41,462 bases of DNA from Butyrivibrio sp. XPD2002 (GTDB lineage Bacteria; Bacillota; Clostridia; Lachnospirales; Lachnospiraceae), in NCBI RefSeq assembly GCF_000423945.1, contig NZ_AUIY01000031.1, positions 1 to 41,462 of the forward strand, in the 5' to 3' direction. Both the position numbers and the translations under genes were made by a program. The notes under the pieces are model-generated. The model had not been told where the DNA came from, ran no database searches, and worked only from the letters and a program-made list of their open reading frames with translations. Positions 16,814 to 25,757 of this stretch are shown in pieces (position 1 is the first letter of the stretch; each line of letters begins with the position of its first letter).

Positions 16814-18130
16814 TTAGTAAACCATACCCACTTTGAGACTGCCTTCGCCGCCATCAAAGCTTATCCTGTTGCATTCTGTAGCCCTTAAATGAGGCAAATC
16901 CGTCATCTGAAGTATTATATCGTCTCCCGTCGTAAGCTCGATTATGCCTCTGTCGTAGACAATAGTCACCCTATCCTTTCGGTTTCTTCCTATGATCATA
17001 AAATCAGACACCACTCCGTCTGATACAGAAAACACTCCCGTTTTGCTGTTATAGCTCATTGTTACGAAGGGTTCATTTTTCCCGCTTGCATAGAGTTTTA
17101 TAATGCTTTCTCTGGGATCATTAAGCTCGAGGAAAATAGCACTGTCCTTTGATATATAAGATGACTCCCCCTTTGTTAGCTCAGATACCGGCTGCACACG
17201 TGTGCTTATTTCTTCAGGTATGCCATGTCTGATAACATAATCTCCACCTGCCTTTTTAAGTGTAAGCTCTCTAGGAATTCCCATTGCACTTGTGGTCTGC
17301 TCATAGACACATTTGGTTCTAAGCCATGGTATCTGTATTACCCTGCCTTTGGGATCCCCTGACCAGGTCTGCGCTGCATAGGGAAGCGTTGTAATAAAAT
17401 ACGCTTGCTTTTTATCCTGAGTAGGTGTGAATTTATATCCGTCAAAATCGCCCACAAAATACATTCCGTCTGCTGCCCAGAATACCCATCTCTTTTCAGA
17501 GACATTCCCGTCATCGCCTATGACCGGAAGTTCGAATAAGTCAGGGCACTCGAAGCCGCCTTCAAGTGTAATGCGCTGCGACAGTTCAAAATCCTGCATA
17601 TTAGGGGATCTGAAAATTCCAAAATCATTTTTCTCAATCCAGAGCACCAGGATATAGGCTTTTGAATCCTCATGCCAGAATACCTTTGGATCACGATTGT
17701 CAGGTGCCATCTCCTGCAAAAGTTTATCGCCCCGTTTTATAAGGGAGGCTCCACCATCAGTGCTGTACGCAAGTCTGATGGTGAAGTAAGGATTGGAAAG
17801 ACCTTCGTCAAAACCTGCAGCAGTATAGGGAAAGAGTAATGCATCCTTAGGTAAACCCAGCTCTCCTCTGTCATTTCTGAGGCCGCAACCTGAGTACATC
17901 ATTCCGTTTTCATCTGGATATAATACAGGTTCCAGTTCTTCCCAGTGTATGAGGTCAGTGCTTCTTGCGTGTCCCCAGGTCATGTCATCCCATTCCACTC
18001 CGTTCGGATTACTTTGATAATATAACTCGAATATTCCGTCATGATACACCAATCCGTTGGGGTCATTTAACCAGCCATAATCCGGTGCGAAATGCATAAT
18101 CGGATAGCAATTCTCTTTCCTGCTGCTCAT
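16814..18130 (-). CDS. glycoside hydrolase family 32 (fructan/sucrose hydrolase)
   Basis: Hydrolyses beta-fructosidic bonds (sucrose, fructo-oligosaccharides, inulin or levan fragments). GH32 hallmarks are present in order: GWLNDPNG with nucleophile Asp23, NRDPKV with transition-state Asp147, and ECPD with acid/base Glu194. A five-bladed propeller and a short C-terminal beta-sandwich fit 438 aa, at the compact end of the family. There is no signal peptide, so it is a cytosolic enzyme acting after import. RBS AAGGAGA. It is the last gene of the permease-permease-binding protein-GH32 operon under the divergent LacI regulator. Exact substrate cannot be read from sequence. Confidence 0.94.
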   Translation of the reverse strand: MSSRKENCYPIMHFAPDYGWLNDPNGLVYHDGIFELYYQSNPNGVEWDDMTWGHARSTDLIHWEELEPVLYPDENGMMYSGCGLRNDRGELGLPKDALLFPYTAAGFDEGLSNPYFTIRLAYSTDGGASLIKRGDKLLQEMAPDNRDPKVFWHEDSKAYILVLWIEKNDFGIFRSPNMQDFELSQRITLEGGFECPDLFELPVIGDDGNVSEKRWVFWAADGMYFVGDFDGYKFTPTQDKKQAYFITTLPYAAQTWSGDPKGRVIQIPWLRTKCVYEQTTSAMGIPRELTLKKAGGDYVIRHGIPEEISTRVQPVSELTKGESSYISKDSAIFLELNDPRESIIKLYASGKNEPFVTMSYNSKTGVFSVSDGVVSDFMIIGRNRKDRVTIVYDRGIIELTTGDDIILQMTDLPHLRATECNRISFDGGEGSLKVGMVY

Positions 18131-18158
18131 TTTTGTCTAATCTCCTTGTTACTGTTAC

Positions 18159-20021
18159 TTAATTCTTCTTGCTTCTGTCCACAGCTGTCTGATAAATAGA
18201 TACGATATCGTTAACGCCTGCGCTCTCAAGCTCTCCAAGATATGCATTCCAGCTGTCATCTGTAACGCCTGTTGTGATCCATGTGTTGATATATCTGTCC
18301 ACAATATCGGACACTGTAGGCTGGATCTGTGCAAGTCTTGTAAGCTCATCTGTTGTCATAAGAACACGTGGAACAGCTGTATATTCTTCCATAATCTCAT
18401 CTTTACCGTTTGTTCTCTGGTTCTCAAGGAGCTGTACTGCATCGAATGCATAGCCTGCTGCACCGACCTTATCGCTTCCTTCATAGTCATCATAGTATTT
18501 ATCAAGAATGATCATAGAACCACGGCAAGGTGTTGAGTTAACTCTCGCATCACCGAATGTCTGGTATGCATCCTGCTGAGGCATGTAGTGTCCATCAGCA
18601 TCAAGAGGTGTTCTGATAACGCCGTCAGCATCTTCCTTGTAGTTGTATCCGATTGCACCCCAGTTTGAAGTAACTGCAACCTTGGGATCGCCAGCCATGT
18701 AGTCAACGAATCTTGCTACTACATGAGGGAATTTGCATGATGTTGTAATAGCTGTATTAGATGAATCCTGAAGCTGTGAGAAGTTGTTAAGGAATCCGCT
18801 CTTACCTGCTTCACCTGTAAGTCTGGGGATTGCTACATACTGATCATGCACATCAAGATTTGTGATCTCCTGATCTGTCCATGTTCCGAATACACCTATG
18901 CGTGCAACGTCTTCCTTGATGATTGACTGCTTGTAGGAAGCACTTTCATCTGCTTCAAAAGAGCCTTCCCAAATAAGACCTTCGTTATAGAGCTCATTGA
19001 AAAATTCAGCAGTCTTTCTGAATGCTTCATCCTGAGCAGTAAATACAACCTTATCATCGATTATTCTCATGTGATCAGCGTATGCATTACCACCGCAATA
19101 TGAATCTGCCTGTCCAAAGCAGCCTGTAAGTCTGTAGAAAATATTGTAGGAACCAAATGTATCTGTTGCGCCAAACCAGGAAGCCATAGGAATTTCATCA
19201 GCTTCGCCGTTTCCGTTAAGGTCGCCTGCATCCTTGAAAGCCTTGAGGCAGTCTACAAGTTCATCAACTGTTGTGGGAACTTCTTTTCCTACCTGATCAA
19301 GCCAGTTCTTGTTGATAAGAAGGGGACCGGGTGTAAGAACAAGTCCGTACATCTCCTCGATATAAGGGAAGCCGTAGGTGTGACCGTTAGGTGCTGTGAT
19401 CTCCATCCAGTATGTAGGATGCTCATCAAGGATTGCCTTTACATTGGGCATATACTCATTGATAAGGCCCTCTGTCTCTACGAAAATATCCTGATCAGCG
19501 TACTGAACAACTATATTACCGGATTTACCATCACCAAAGTTCCAGAATACATCAGGAAGATCCTGCCCTGAAGCAAGCATCAGGTTAATCTTCTCCTGTG
19601 CACCCTCTCCGGGAATAGGCTGCCAGTCAAATTCAACACCTGTGTCCTCGAACCACTTTTTGCACATCTCAAGTTCGCCGGGCTCAACAAGACGATCTGC
19701 TGTATTTACGAGAAGCATTGAGATTTTGCCGTACTTTTCTTCAAATGCTGCAGGATCCTTGATAATGGGAAGTGTGCCGTCAAGCTGGATAAGTCCTGCA
19801 TCAACAGCCTCCTGCTCCTCGGGTGTAAGACCTGCATCTGCCGCAGATGTAGCTGTTTCAACTGCTTCTTCAAGCTTCTCAGCATTTTCGCTGGGTGCAG
19901 ATTCAGTAGTTGTCTCAGCTCCCTGATCTGTTGCCTGGTTCGCTGCCTGATTACCGCAGCCTGCAATCACTGATGCAGACATGGCAATTGTAAGTAGTGA
20001 TGCCAACAATTTCTTTTTCAT
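18159..20021 (-). CDS. extracellular sugar-binding lipoprotein (LplA-like) of a CUT1 ABC transporter
   Basis: 620-aa solute-binding lipoprotein, longer than the 464-aa one in the GH127 operon and typical of the LplA/oligosaccharide class. Signal MKKKLLASLLTIAMSASVIAG is followed by the lipobox Cys22 (IAGC). An acidic, Thr/Glu-rich linker (about 25-65) precedes the binding domain (KISMLLVNTADRLVEPGELEM, LMLASGQDLPDVFWNFGDG). RBS AAGGAGG lies just upstream. It follows the two permeases and precedes GH32, so the ligand is probably a fructo-oligosaccharide (inference). Confidence 0.93.
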   Translation of the reverse strand: MKKKLLASLLTIAMSASVIAGCGNQAANQATDQGAETTTESAPSENAEKLEEAVETATSAADAGLTPEEQEAVDAGLIQLDGTLPIIKDPAAFEEKYGKISMLLVNTADRLVEPGELEMCKKWFEDTGVEFDWQPIPGEGAQEKINLMLASGQDLPDVFWNFGDGKSGNIVVQYADQDIFVETEGLINEYMPNVKAILDEHPTYWMEITAPNGHTYGFPYIEEMYGLVLTPGPLLINKNWLDQVGKEVPTTVDELVDCLKAFKDAGDLNGNGEADEIPMASWFGATDTFGSYNIFYRLTGCFGQADSYCGGNAYADHMRIIDDKVVFTAQDEAFRKTAEFFNELYNEGLIWEGSFEADESASYKQSIIKEDVARIGVFGTWTDQEITNLDVHDQYVAIPRLTGEAGKSGFLNNFSQLQDSSNTAITTSCKFPHVVARFVDYMAGDPKVAVTSNWGAIGYNYKEDADGVIRTPLDADGHYMPQQDAYQTFGDARVNSTPCRGSMIILDKYYDDYEGSDKVGAAGYAFDAVQLLENQRTNGKDEIMEEYTAVPRVLMTTDELTRLAQIQPTVSDIVDRYINTWITTGVTDDSWNAYLGELESAGVNDIVSIYQTAVDRSKKN

Positions 20022-20062
20022 AAATAAATGTCCTCCTTATAAAAAACTGTGATTTATTTTTT

Positions 20063-20101
20063 ACCCTGCTCTACATAAACTTAAGTTATTTTTGTCAGGG
20101 T
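20063..20101 (-). other. intercistronic inverted repeat between permease and binding-protein genes
   Basis: ACCCTG / CAGGGT arms enclose a palindromic AACTTAAGTT in the 135-nt gap. On the minus strand the right arm runs into AAAAAAT rather than a T-run, so it is not a classic terminator. It could stabilise the downstream binding-protein mRNA. Confidence 0.35.
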
Positions 20102-20156
20102 TATCACTCATCATTTAACAGCTATGATTGTTACTTTTTCTGCTGGTTCTACCTTT

Positions 20157-21062
20157 TTATCCCTTAACAGCTCCGATTGTTACACCCTTTGCAAAGTACT
20201 TCTGAATGAAGGGATAAACCATAAGAAGTGGTGCTGCGGAAACTACGACTATGCAGTATTTAAGCTGCTCAGCCAGTTTTTGCTTGGTTACAAGAGCATC
20301 TCCTGATGATCCCATCTGGTTAGACTGGTTCATAAGTACCAGGTTTCTGAGGACTACCTGAAGAGGCATCTTGTTATCATCCTGCAGGAACATCAGTGCA
20401 TTAAAGAACTGGTTCCACATAGCTGTTGCATAGAAAAGTGCCATTACTGCAATAATTGTTGTGGAGATCGGAATAGCAATCTCGAAGAAGAATCTAAAGT
20501 CGCTGCATCCGTCAACCTTGGCCGCCTCCTGGAGCTCTCCCGGTATTCCGGACTCAAAGAATGATCTGCATACGATAAGGTTGTATGCTGAAACCGCAAC
20601 AGGAAGAACCATAGCCCATATGGTGTTATAGATACCAAGGTTTCTGATTGTCAGGTAGAGAGGTATTATTCCGCCGCCAAAAAACATGGTGAATGTAAAT
20701 ACAAATATCAGTCCTCGTCTGCCCGGAAGATCTTTTCTTGAAAGTGCATATCCTGCGGGTACTGTCGCAATTAGTGCTACTGCAGTTCCTACAACTGTGT
20801 AGAGAATTGTGTTACCATACGCAACCCACAAAGGCTTATATGCGAATGTCGTTTTATATCCCTCGAAATAAGGACTCTCCGGATACAGGAGCACTTTTCC
20901 CGAATTAACTGTTACAGGGTCTGTAATCGATGCCAGTAAAACATAATAAATAGGATAGATAATGATCACACAAACAATGATCATCAAAAGGATTACAACT
21001 CCCATGAAAATTTTATTTGCTCGTCCCAGCTTAACCTTGGACGTATTCTGTGTTTTTGCCAT
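20157..21062 (-). CDS. CUT1 ABC transporter permease, LplC/YtcP type
   Basis: 301-aa membrane subunit. The first helix is at about 17-40, followed by five further helices. The EAA motif is EAAKVDGCSDFRFFFEIAIP. Its end, IQKYFAKGVTIGAVKG, is the typical C-terminus of LplC-like permeases. It lies 10 nt downstream of the LplB-type partner. As in the first importer, no ATPase is encoded nearby. Confidence 0.94.
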   Translation of the reverse strand: MAKTQNTSKVKLGRANKIFMGVVILLMIIVCVIIIYPIYYVLLASITDPVTVNSGKVLLYPESPYFEGYKTTFAYKPLWVAYGNTILYTVVGTAVALIATVPAGYALSRKDLPGRRGLIFVFTFTMFFGGGIIPLYLTIRNLGIYNTIWAMVLPVAVSAYNLIVCRSFFESGIPGELQEAAKVDGCSDFRFFFEIAIPISTTIIAVMALFYATAMWNQFFNALMFLQDDNKMPLQVVLRNLVLMNQSNQMGSSGDALVTKQKLAEQLKYCIVVVSAAPLLMVYPFIQKYFAKGVTIGAVKG

Positions 21063-21072
21063 TACCTGCCTC

Positions 21073-22020
21073 CTAGAATATGCTGATATCGCTTACTTTT
21101 TTCGCAATCTGATTAGCAATTATCAGTATGATGAAGTTAACAACTGAATTGAAAAGCCCTACTGCTGTAGCAAAGCTGTACTGTGCTGTCTGAAGTCCGA
21201 CTTTATATACATAAGTAGAGATAAGCTCGCTGACGATAGTGTTTGAACCGTTCTGCATAAGGAAAGCCTTCTCGTATCCTACGTTCATGATGTTACCTAT
21301 CTGAAGGATCAGCATCAGGATTACTGTTGGCATGATCATCGGAATATCAATGTACTTAATCTGCTGCCATTTTGTTGCGCCGTCTATCGTTGCTGCCTCG
21401 TAGTAGTCCGGGCTTATTGATGTGAGCGCTGCGATGTAAATAACTGCGTTGAATCCCATTGTCTGCCAGATATTGGATCCGATGTAAAGTGTTCTGAACC
21501 ACTGTGGAAGTGATGTGAAAAGTATCGGATTGGAAGCACCTATCATGTGGTTCATTACACCTGTAGCTGAGAAGAAAACTGATATAATACTTACTACAAC
21601 TACGTTTGACATGAAGTAAGGCGCATAGCTTATTGTCTGTATAACCTTTCTTGTTCTAAGATTTCTTATCTGGTTTAAAAGAAGTGCAAATACAATTGGT
21701 ATCCAGAAAGCAATTACTATGCTCTCAAGGCTTATCAGGATTGTGTTTTTAATAGCGGTTACTGCTATGCTTGTACTGAAAAACTGTTGGAAATATTTAA
21801 AGATTGGATTAGCCCAGGGGCTTCCCATAATTCCCTGACGGATTTTGTAATCCTTAAATGAAATGATTAGTCCGTACATCGGATAATATGCAAAGACTAT
21901 TGCCCATACAAGAGATGGCAAGAGCAGCACATATAGCTGCCACGCTGACAATACCTTTTTCAGGTTCCTGCTTCTGCCTGCTTTCTTAGCTGCAGGACTT
22001 TTCTCTCCCCTTCTTCCCAT
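21073..22020 (-). CDS. CUT1 ABC transporter permease, LplB type
   Basis: 315-aa membrane subunit with a basic cytoplasmic N-terminus (MGRRGEKSPAAKKAGRSRN), then WQLYVLLLPSLVWAIVFAYY as the first helix. The EAA loop is EAATIDGATKWQQIKYIDIP. RBS GGGAGG before ATG. It is the first gene of the operon, directly downstream of the promoter and two LacI-type operators. Confidence 0.94.
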   Translation of the reverse strand: MGRRGEKSPAAKKAGRSRNLKKVLSAWQLYVLLLPSLVWAIVFAYYPMYGLIISFKDYKIRQGIMGSPWANPIFKYFQQFFSTSIAVTAIKNTILISLESIVIAFWIPIVFALLLNQIRNLRTRKVIQTISYAPYFMSNVVVVSIISVFFSATGVMNHMIGASNPILFTSLPQWFRTLYIGSNIWQTMGFNAVIYIAALTSISPDYYEAATIDGATKWQQIKYIDIPMIMPTVILMLILQIGNIMNVGYEKAFLMQNGSNTIVSELISTYVYKVGLQTAQYSFATAVGLFNSVVNFIILIIANQIAKKVSDISIF

Positions 22021-22099
22021 TTTTCCTCCCTTTTTGCATACATTCTGCTGTCATTTCACGTGTTCTACCAGCTCTGTATGCACTTGAATTACCGATCAT

Positions 22100-22145
22100 G
22101 TAACCGGTTACTTAATTTTGCGTAATCGGTCAAGTAACCGGTTAC
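22100..22145. promoter_or_regulatory. two LacI-type operators (O1, O2) in front of the GH32 importer operon
   Basis: Two perfect copies of the 12-bp palindrome GTAACCGGTTAC (22100-22111 and 22134-22145), with centres 34 bp apart. A degenerate copy, GTAATCGGTCAA, lies between them at 22122. The CG-centred palindrome is typical of LacI-family operators. Both lie just downstream of the operon's -10 box, so binding should block transcription. Confidence 0.85.
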
Positions 22146-22152
22146 TTTCTTG

Positions 22153-22181
22153 AGTATAAATTTCCGGATATAAGATTTCAA
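22153..22181 (-). promoter_or_regulatory. promoter of the fructan import/GH32 operon
   Basis: On the minus strand, TTGAAA, exactly 17 bp, TATACT: a near-consensus sigma-A promoter. Operator O2 begins about 8 bp past the -10 box. Confidence 0.8.
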
Positions 22182-22258
22182 CCCCTAAAAAAAATTTCAT
22201 CATTTTTCATGAATAACCATTTTATTTTTTGTTCAAAATATTCAGTATTTATCACATC

Positions 22259-22270
22259 ATAACCGGTTAC
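22259..22270. promoter_or_regulatory. third LacI-type operator (O3), at the regulator's own promoter
   Basis: ATAACCGGTTAC differs from O1/O2 only at its first base. It overlaps the -35 region of the regulator's probable promoter, which suggests autoregulation and possible looping with O1/O2 about 125-160 bp away. Confidence 0.8.
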
Positions 22271-22295
22271 TTTAATTGCACCTTTTGTGTATAAT
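22267..22295 (+). promoter_or_regulatory. probable promoter of the LacI-family regulator
   Basis: TTACTT, 17-bp spacer, perfect TATAAT (22290-22295). The leader is about 95 nt before the ATG at 22397. Confidence 0.55.
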
Positions 22296-22396
22296 AATAA
22301 GTACGGTTATTGACAGACATATCAGGCAATTCCTAATTTCGTTTACGATAATAGCCTGTGTGCTGCTAAATTATTTTTGAATAGGATGTTTTATTT

Positions 22397-23482
22397 ATGA
22401 AGTCAAAGAAAGTGTCTTATGCAGATCTGGCTAGATACTGCAATTTTTCAAAGACAACAATATCAAGATATTTTAGTAATCCGGACTCCCTTACTCTGGA
22501 GAATCAGGAGAAAATCCGAGAGGCTGTTGAAACTCTTGGGTATCAGGAAAACAAGATTGCCAAAATACTTCCCAGTGGACATACAGAATTTATCGGTCTT
22601 ATCATACCCAACCTCTATATGCCCTATTACTCTGAGGTAATGCACCATCTGCTCTCCTCCTACAGTACTTATGGCTATAAGTTTCTGGTTTTTGAAGGGC
22701 AGTCGGATATTGAGCTGGAGAGAAAATATATTCGTGAGCTTAGCGCCTATAATGTCGAGGGCATAATAACACTATCTCATACTATATCTTCTAAGGAATA
22801 CGCTTCCTACGATATTCCGATTGTTGCCATAGAGCGTGAAGATGAGTTTATCTCCAGTGTCCACAATGACAACTATATGGGTGGAATTCAGGCTACAAGC
22901 CTTCTGTATAAGAGCGACTGCGATATTCTGTTTTTCATAGATTCAACCCCCTATGGTGCTACACGCTCTGCCTATTATTCCAAGGATAAGCACTCATACT
23001 CCTATGGCCGATTGAACGGTTTTAAGTATGTCTGCAATGAAAAGAACATGCCTAATGAAGTTATAATTCAGGATTTGGGACTTAGCTATGAAGAATATTC
23101 CGAAAACATCCCTAAGATTATTGACGATATTGCAAAAAGATATCCCGGAAAACGAAAAGGGATTTTTTGCGCAAATGATACCTTTGCAAATATATCCCTT
23201 TTGCATTTGCTTAGAGCTTATGGGAATTTCCCTGACGATTTTAGAATAGTTGGATATGATGGATCTCCGATTTCTGCCCAGGCTATTATTCCTTTCAGTA
23301 CTGTCGGTCAGCAGCTTGATCAGATCACTAAATCCGCCATGGAAATACTGGTTGCTCAGATCAAAGGCAGGCACCGCAGAATCCCTGAGGAACTCCCGAT
23401 CCGCCACGAAGTAATCGCCCCAATCCTCATAAATCGCGCAACCACACAAAAGGAAACACCGAATATCGCGGGGGCAAAATAG
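22397..23482 (+). CDS. LacI-family transcriptional repressor of the GH32 locus
   Basis: 361-aa regulator. The N-terminal helix-turn-helix (about 5-27: VSYADLARYCNFSKTTISRYF) and hinge are followed by a periplasmic-binding-protein-like sensor domain (FIGLIIPNLYMPYYSEVM, then FCANDTFANISLLHLL and RIVGYDGSP). It is divergent from the importer/GH32 operon, with GTAACCGGTTAC operators between, so it most likely represses that operon and itself. The inducer is probably a fructose-containing sugar (inference). The RBS is weak (AGGATG 8 nt before ATG). It converges with the aldose-epimerase-like gene, leaving only 16 nt between stops. Confidence 0.92.
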   Translation: MKSKKVSYADLARYCNFSKTTISRYFSNPDSLTLENQEKIREAVETLGYQENKIAKILPSGHTEFIGLIIPNLYMPYYSEVMHHLLSSYSTYGYKFLVFEGQSDIELERKYIRELSAYNVEGIITLSHTISSKEYASYDIPIVAIEREDEFISSVHNDNYMGGIQATSLLYKSDCDILFFIDSTPYGATRSAYYSKDKHSYSYGRLNGFKYVCNEKNMPNEVIIQDLGLSYEEYSENIPKIIDDIAKRYPGKRKGIFCANDTFANISLLHLLRAYGNFPDDFRIVGYDGSPISAQAIIPFSTVGQQLDQITKSAMEILVAQIKGRHRRIPEELPIRHEVIAPILINRATTQKETPNIAGAK

Positions 23483-23498
23483 GGTTCCTGTTTTTCAA

Positions 23499-24371
23499 TT
23501 ATATAAACTTTACAACATAGCTTGCGTCGAATTTGCAAGATGGAGCCAGTGTCTGATTCCACTCTCTGTCCTTTAGTTCTCCGCTAAAGCCTTCTGCGTC
23601 GGCTCTTCCGTACCATGGCTCAATACAGATAAATGGTGCATTTTTCCCTGAAGGTGACCAGATTCCAAGAAGCGGTGCATCAAAACTTACTTCAACAAAA
23701 GTTTTACCATCAGAGTCTGCAATTGATGCTCCGCTCACCTGACTGTTCTCAAGGATTATCGCGCCGTTATCAAATGTGTGTTCATCAATTTCTATAGCTT
23801 TATTCCGGCCAAGTTCAAGCTCATAGGTCTCATTAGCTGCAAGCGGATCATGGAATTTCCTCACTGTGAGGACATCTTTATCGGTCTTAAGTATTACAGA
23901 GTTTCCCTTAAGTGTTCCTTCACTGCTAAGTTTACAATTAAAAGCAGGATGTGCACCTATCGCAAATGGAAGGTCCTTTTTTCCTGTATTTTCCACTTTC
24001 CATCCTATTGTTACAGTATCTGCAACAAGGATATAAGTAATTGTAAGTTTAAAATCAAGCGGATATTTTTCTCTTGTCTGCTCATTTGAAGCAAGTACGA
24101 ATCTTGCCTTGTCATCAGACTTTTCCACTACTTCGAACTCCATATCTCTTGCAAAGCCGTGCTGTCCCATAGGATATTCTTTACCTTCATAGCGATATTT
24201 CCCGTCAGCCACAGCTCCTACAAAAGGGAAAAGAACAGGCGAAGTACGTCCCCAGAATTTGGGATCGCCGCACCACATATATTCCCTGTCGCCACGCTTT
24301 ATGCTTTTTATCTCAGCTCCATGAGTATCAATCTCTGCTGTTAATTGTTCGTTCTTTAGTACAACTCTCAT
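23499..24371 (-). CDS. aldose 1-epimerase family protein (GalM/LacX-like)
   Basis: 290-aa beta-sandwich mutarotase-fold protein. Family features: an N-terminal strand pair ending HGAEIKSIKR, FWGRTSPVLFPFVGA, the first active-site motif GQHGFARD, the second histidine in IGAHPAFN, and the acidic catalytic region near the C-terminus (CIEPWYGRAD). LacX-type members interconvert sugar anomers or act on sugar phosphates, and substrates are often unknown. RBS AAAGGAA before ATG. It is co-directional with, and 27 nt downstream of, the diguanylate cyclase gene, so it may share its transcript. Confidence 0.9.
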   Translation of the reverse strand: MRVVLKNEQLTAEIDTHGAEIKSIKRGDREYMWCGDPKFWGRTSPVLFPFVGAVADGKYRYEGKEYPMGQHGFARDMEFEVVEKSDDKARFVLASNEQTREKYPLDFKLTITYILVADTVTIGWKVENTGKKDLPFAIGAHPAFNCKLSSEGTLKGNSVILKTDKDVLTVRKFHDPLAANETYELELGRNKAIEIDEHTFDNGAIILENSQVSGASIADSDGKTFVEVSFDAPLLGIWSPSGKNAPFICIEPWYGRADAEGFSGELKDREWNQTLAPSCKFDASYVVKFI

Positions 24372-24398
24372 CTGTAGTTATTCCTTTCCAAAAATATC

Positions 24399-25424
24399 TC
24401 ATCCCACAACTTTATTTTTTCCACTTAGCTTACCCTCGTACAATTTAGCGTCAGCCTCCCGGAATACATCATTGAGAGTTTTAGCATTCCCTGAACATGC
24501 TGCCCCAAAAGTCATAGTGATTCTGCCAAGCTCTTGCCCTTCGAATTCAAAGGGATAATTCTCTATCTCTTTTCTTGCTTCATCGAGAAAGCTTACTATT
24601 TCTTCAAAAGATCTTGCGGCTGTTTCGCAAAAAATAAATTCTTCACCGCCCCAACGATAGCATACTACAGCTTTTTCTCCAAGTATCTTTCCTATGGTTA
24701 TAAGCACATAGTCTCCGCATTTGTGTCCGTATGTATCATTTATTCTCTTAAAATTGTCTATATCTCCGATGGCAATCCAGTACTTTTTTATTTTTCCATT
24801 TTCAACTTCCTTCAAATTCTCAGCCAGAAAATATCTGTTTGGAAGTCCTGTAAGTTTGTCATGAAAAAGCTGAAACTCCAACTTCTCTTCCGAGGAATTA
24901 GCGATATATACAAGAAGCTGCAATACAAACAGATTGATCACAAAAACTATCACGCCCCACAGAATCGTAAGCCAGAACTCAGCCTTTCCTGTCAGTTCAT
25001 AGGGAGCAGGATTAAAGTGAAGATAAATGTAGCTGCCAATATAAAGAATAAAACCAATTAAGCAAAATGGCATCACTCTGACATATTTAATCTTTAGTGC
25101 TCTGGCAGAATATTCAGCATAAAAAGCCAATACATTCATTCCAATAAGTGTAATTTGAAATCCGCTGCCCCAACCGGTGAATAATACTGCAAGCGTCATA
25201 TGCATAGCAACTTCAAGATAAATCGCTATTGCATATATTGAGAACCACTCTTTGTAGACAACAAACAACATTGCAAGATAAAAGATAATGCTGAAAATAT
25301 TCACCCTGACCATAGGAGTAACTTTGCATTGCTCGAATACGGAATACATCAGAACATGGATAAGCAGAAAGCAGATTGCCATGCCCCATGCTATTAACTT
25401 GGCTCTTCTCAAGTTCAAGAACAT
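24399..25424 (-). CDS. membrane-bound diguanylate cyclase (GGDEF domain)
   Basis: Predicted to make cyclic di-GMP. The N-terminal half (about 10-175) holds around six hydrophobic helices forming a membrane sensor without a recognised named domain. The C-terminal half (about 183-341) is a GGDEF domain: DKLTGLPNRYFL, GDIDNFKRINDTYGHKCGD, then the active-site GGEEF (259-263), which is catalytically competent. The usual inhibitory I-site (RxxD just upstream of the signature) is absent; the corresponding residues are GEKA. This suggests no product inhibition. Start ATG with GAAGGT 10 nt upstream. No phosphodiesterase is nearby. Confidence 0.93.
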   Translation of the reverse strand: MFLNLRRAKLIAWGMAICFLLIHVLMYSVFEQCKVTPMVRVNIFSIIFYLAMLFVVYKEWFSIYAIAIYLEVAMHMTLAVLFTGWGSGFQITLIGMNVLAFYAEYSARALKIKYVRVMPFCLIGFILYIGSYIYLHFNPAPYELTGKAEFWLTILWGVIVFVINLFVLQLLVYIANSSEEKLEFQLFHDKLTGLPNRYFLAENLKEVENGKIKKYWIAIGDIDNFKRINDTYGHKCGDYVLITIGKILGEKAVVCYRWGGEEFIFCETAARSFEEIVSFLDEARKEIENYPFEFEGQELGRITMTFGAACSGNAKTLNDVFREADAKLYEGKLSGKNKVVG

Positions 25425-25566
25425 ATTAAAATACCTTCAATAGTATGTTTTTATATGAAAAATAGTTATGTTTTTACACCCACTATAATTATCGCTGAAT
25501 TCGCTTAACTGCAAATAAATACCTCATTAAATTATAATTAAATAGGATGTTTCCTGTAATTTCGAA
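25425..25566. other. AT-rich gap upstream of the diguanylate cyclase
   Basis: No coding frame and no clear hairpin. It presumably contains the diguanylate cyclase promoter, but no -35/-10 pair stood out. It leads directly into the 38-bp tandem repeats. Confidence 0.4.
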
Positions 25567-25757
25567 GGTTTTAATTTACCTATAATGTTACTTGCAATTC
25601 TAATGGCTTTAATTTTCCTGCAATGCTGCTTGTTATTACGACGGCTTTAATTTTCCTGCAATGTTCCTTGTTATTCCGGAGGCTTTAATTCTCCTGCTAT
25701 GTTCCTTATTATTTGCAATGTCTTTAGTTACCCTACAATATTTCTTGCTTCTCCCTT
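25567..25757. repeat. five degenerate 38-bp tandem repeats at the 3' end of the dehydrogenase gene
   Basis: Units start at 25567, 25605, 25643, 25681 and 25720 and share GGCTTTAATTTTCCTGCAAT plus GTTCCTTGTTATT. Units 2 and 3 are the most alike. The period is 38 bp, with one extra base before unit 5. The fifth unit covers the stop codon and the last ten codons of the D-2-hydroxyacid dehydrogenase gene. Confidence 0.85.
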
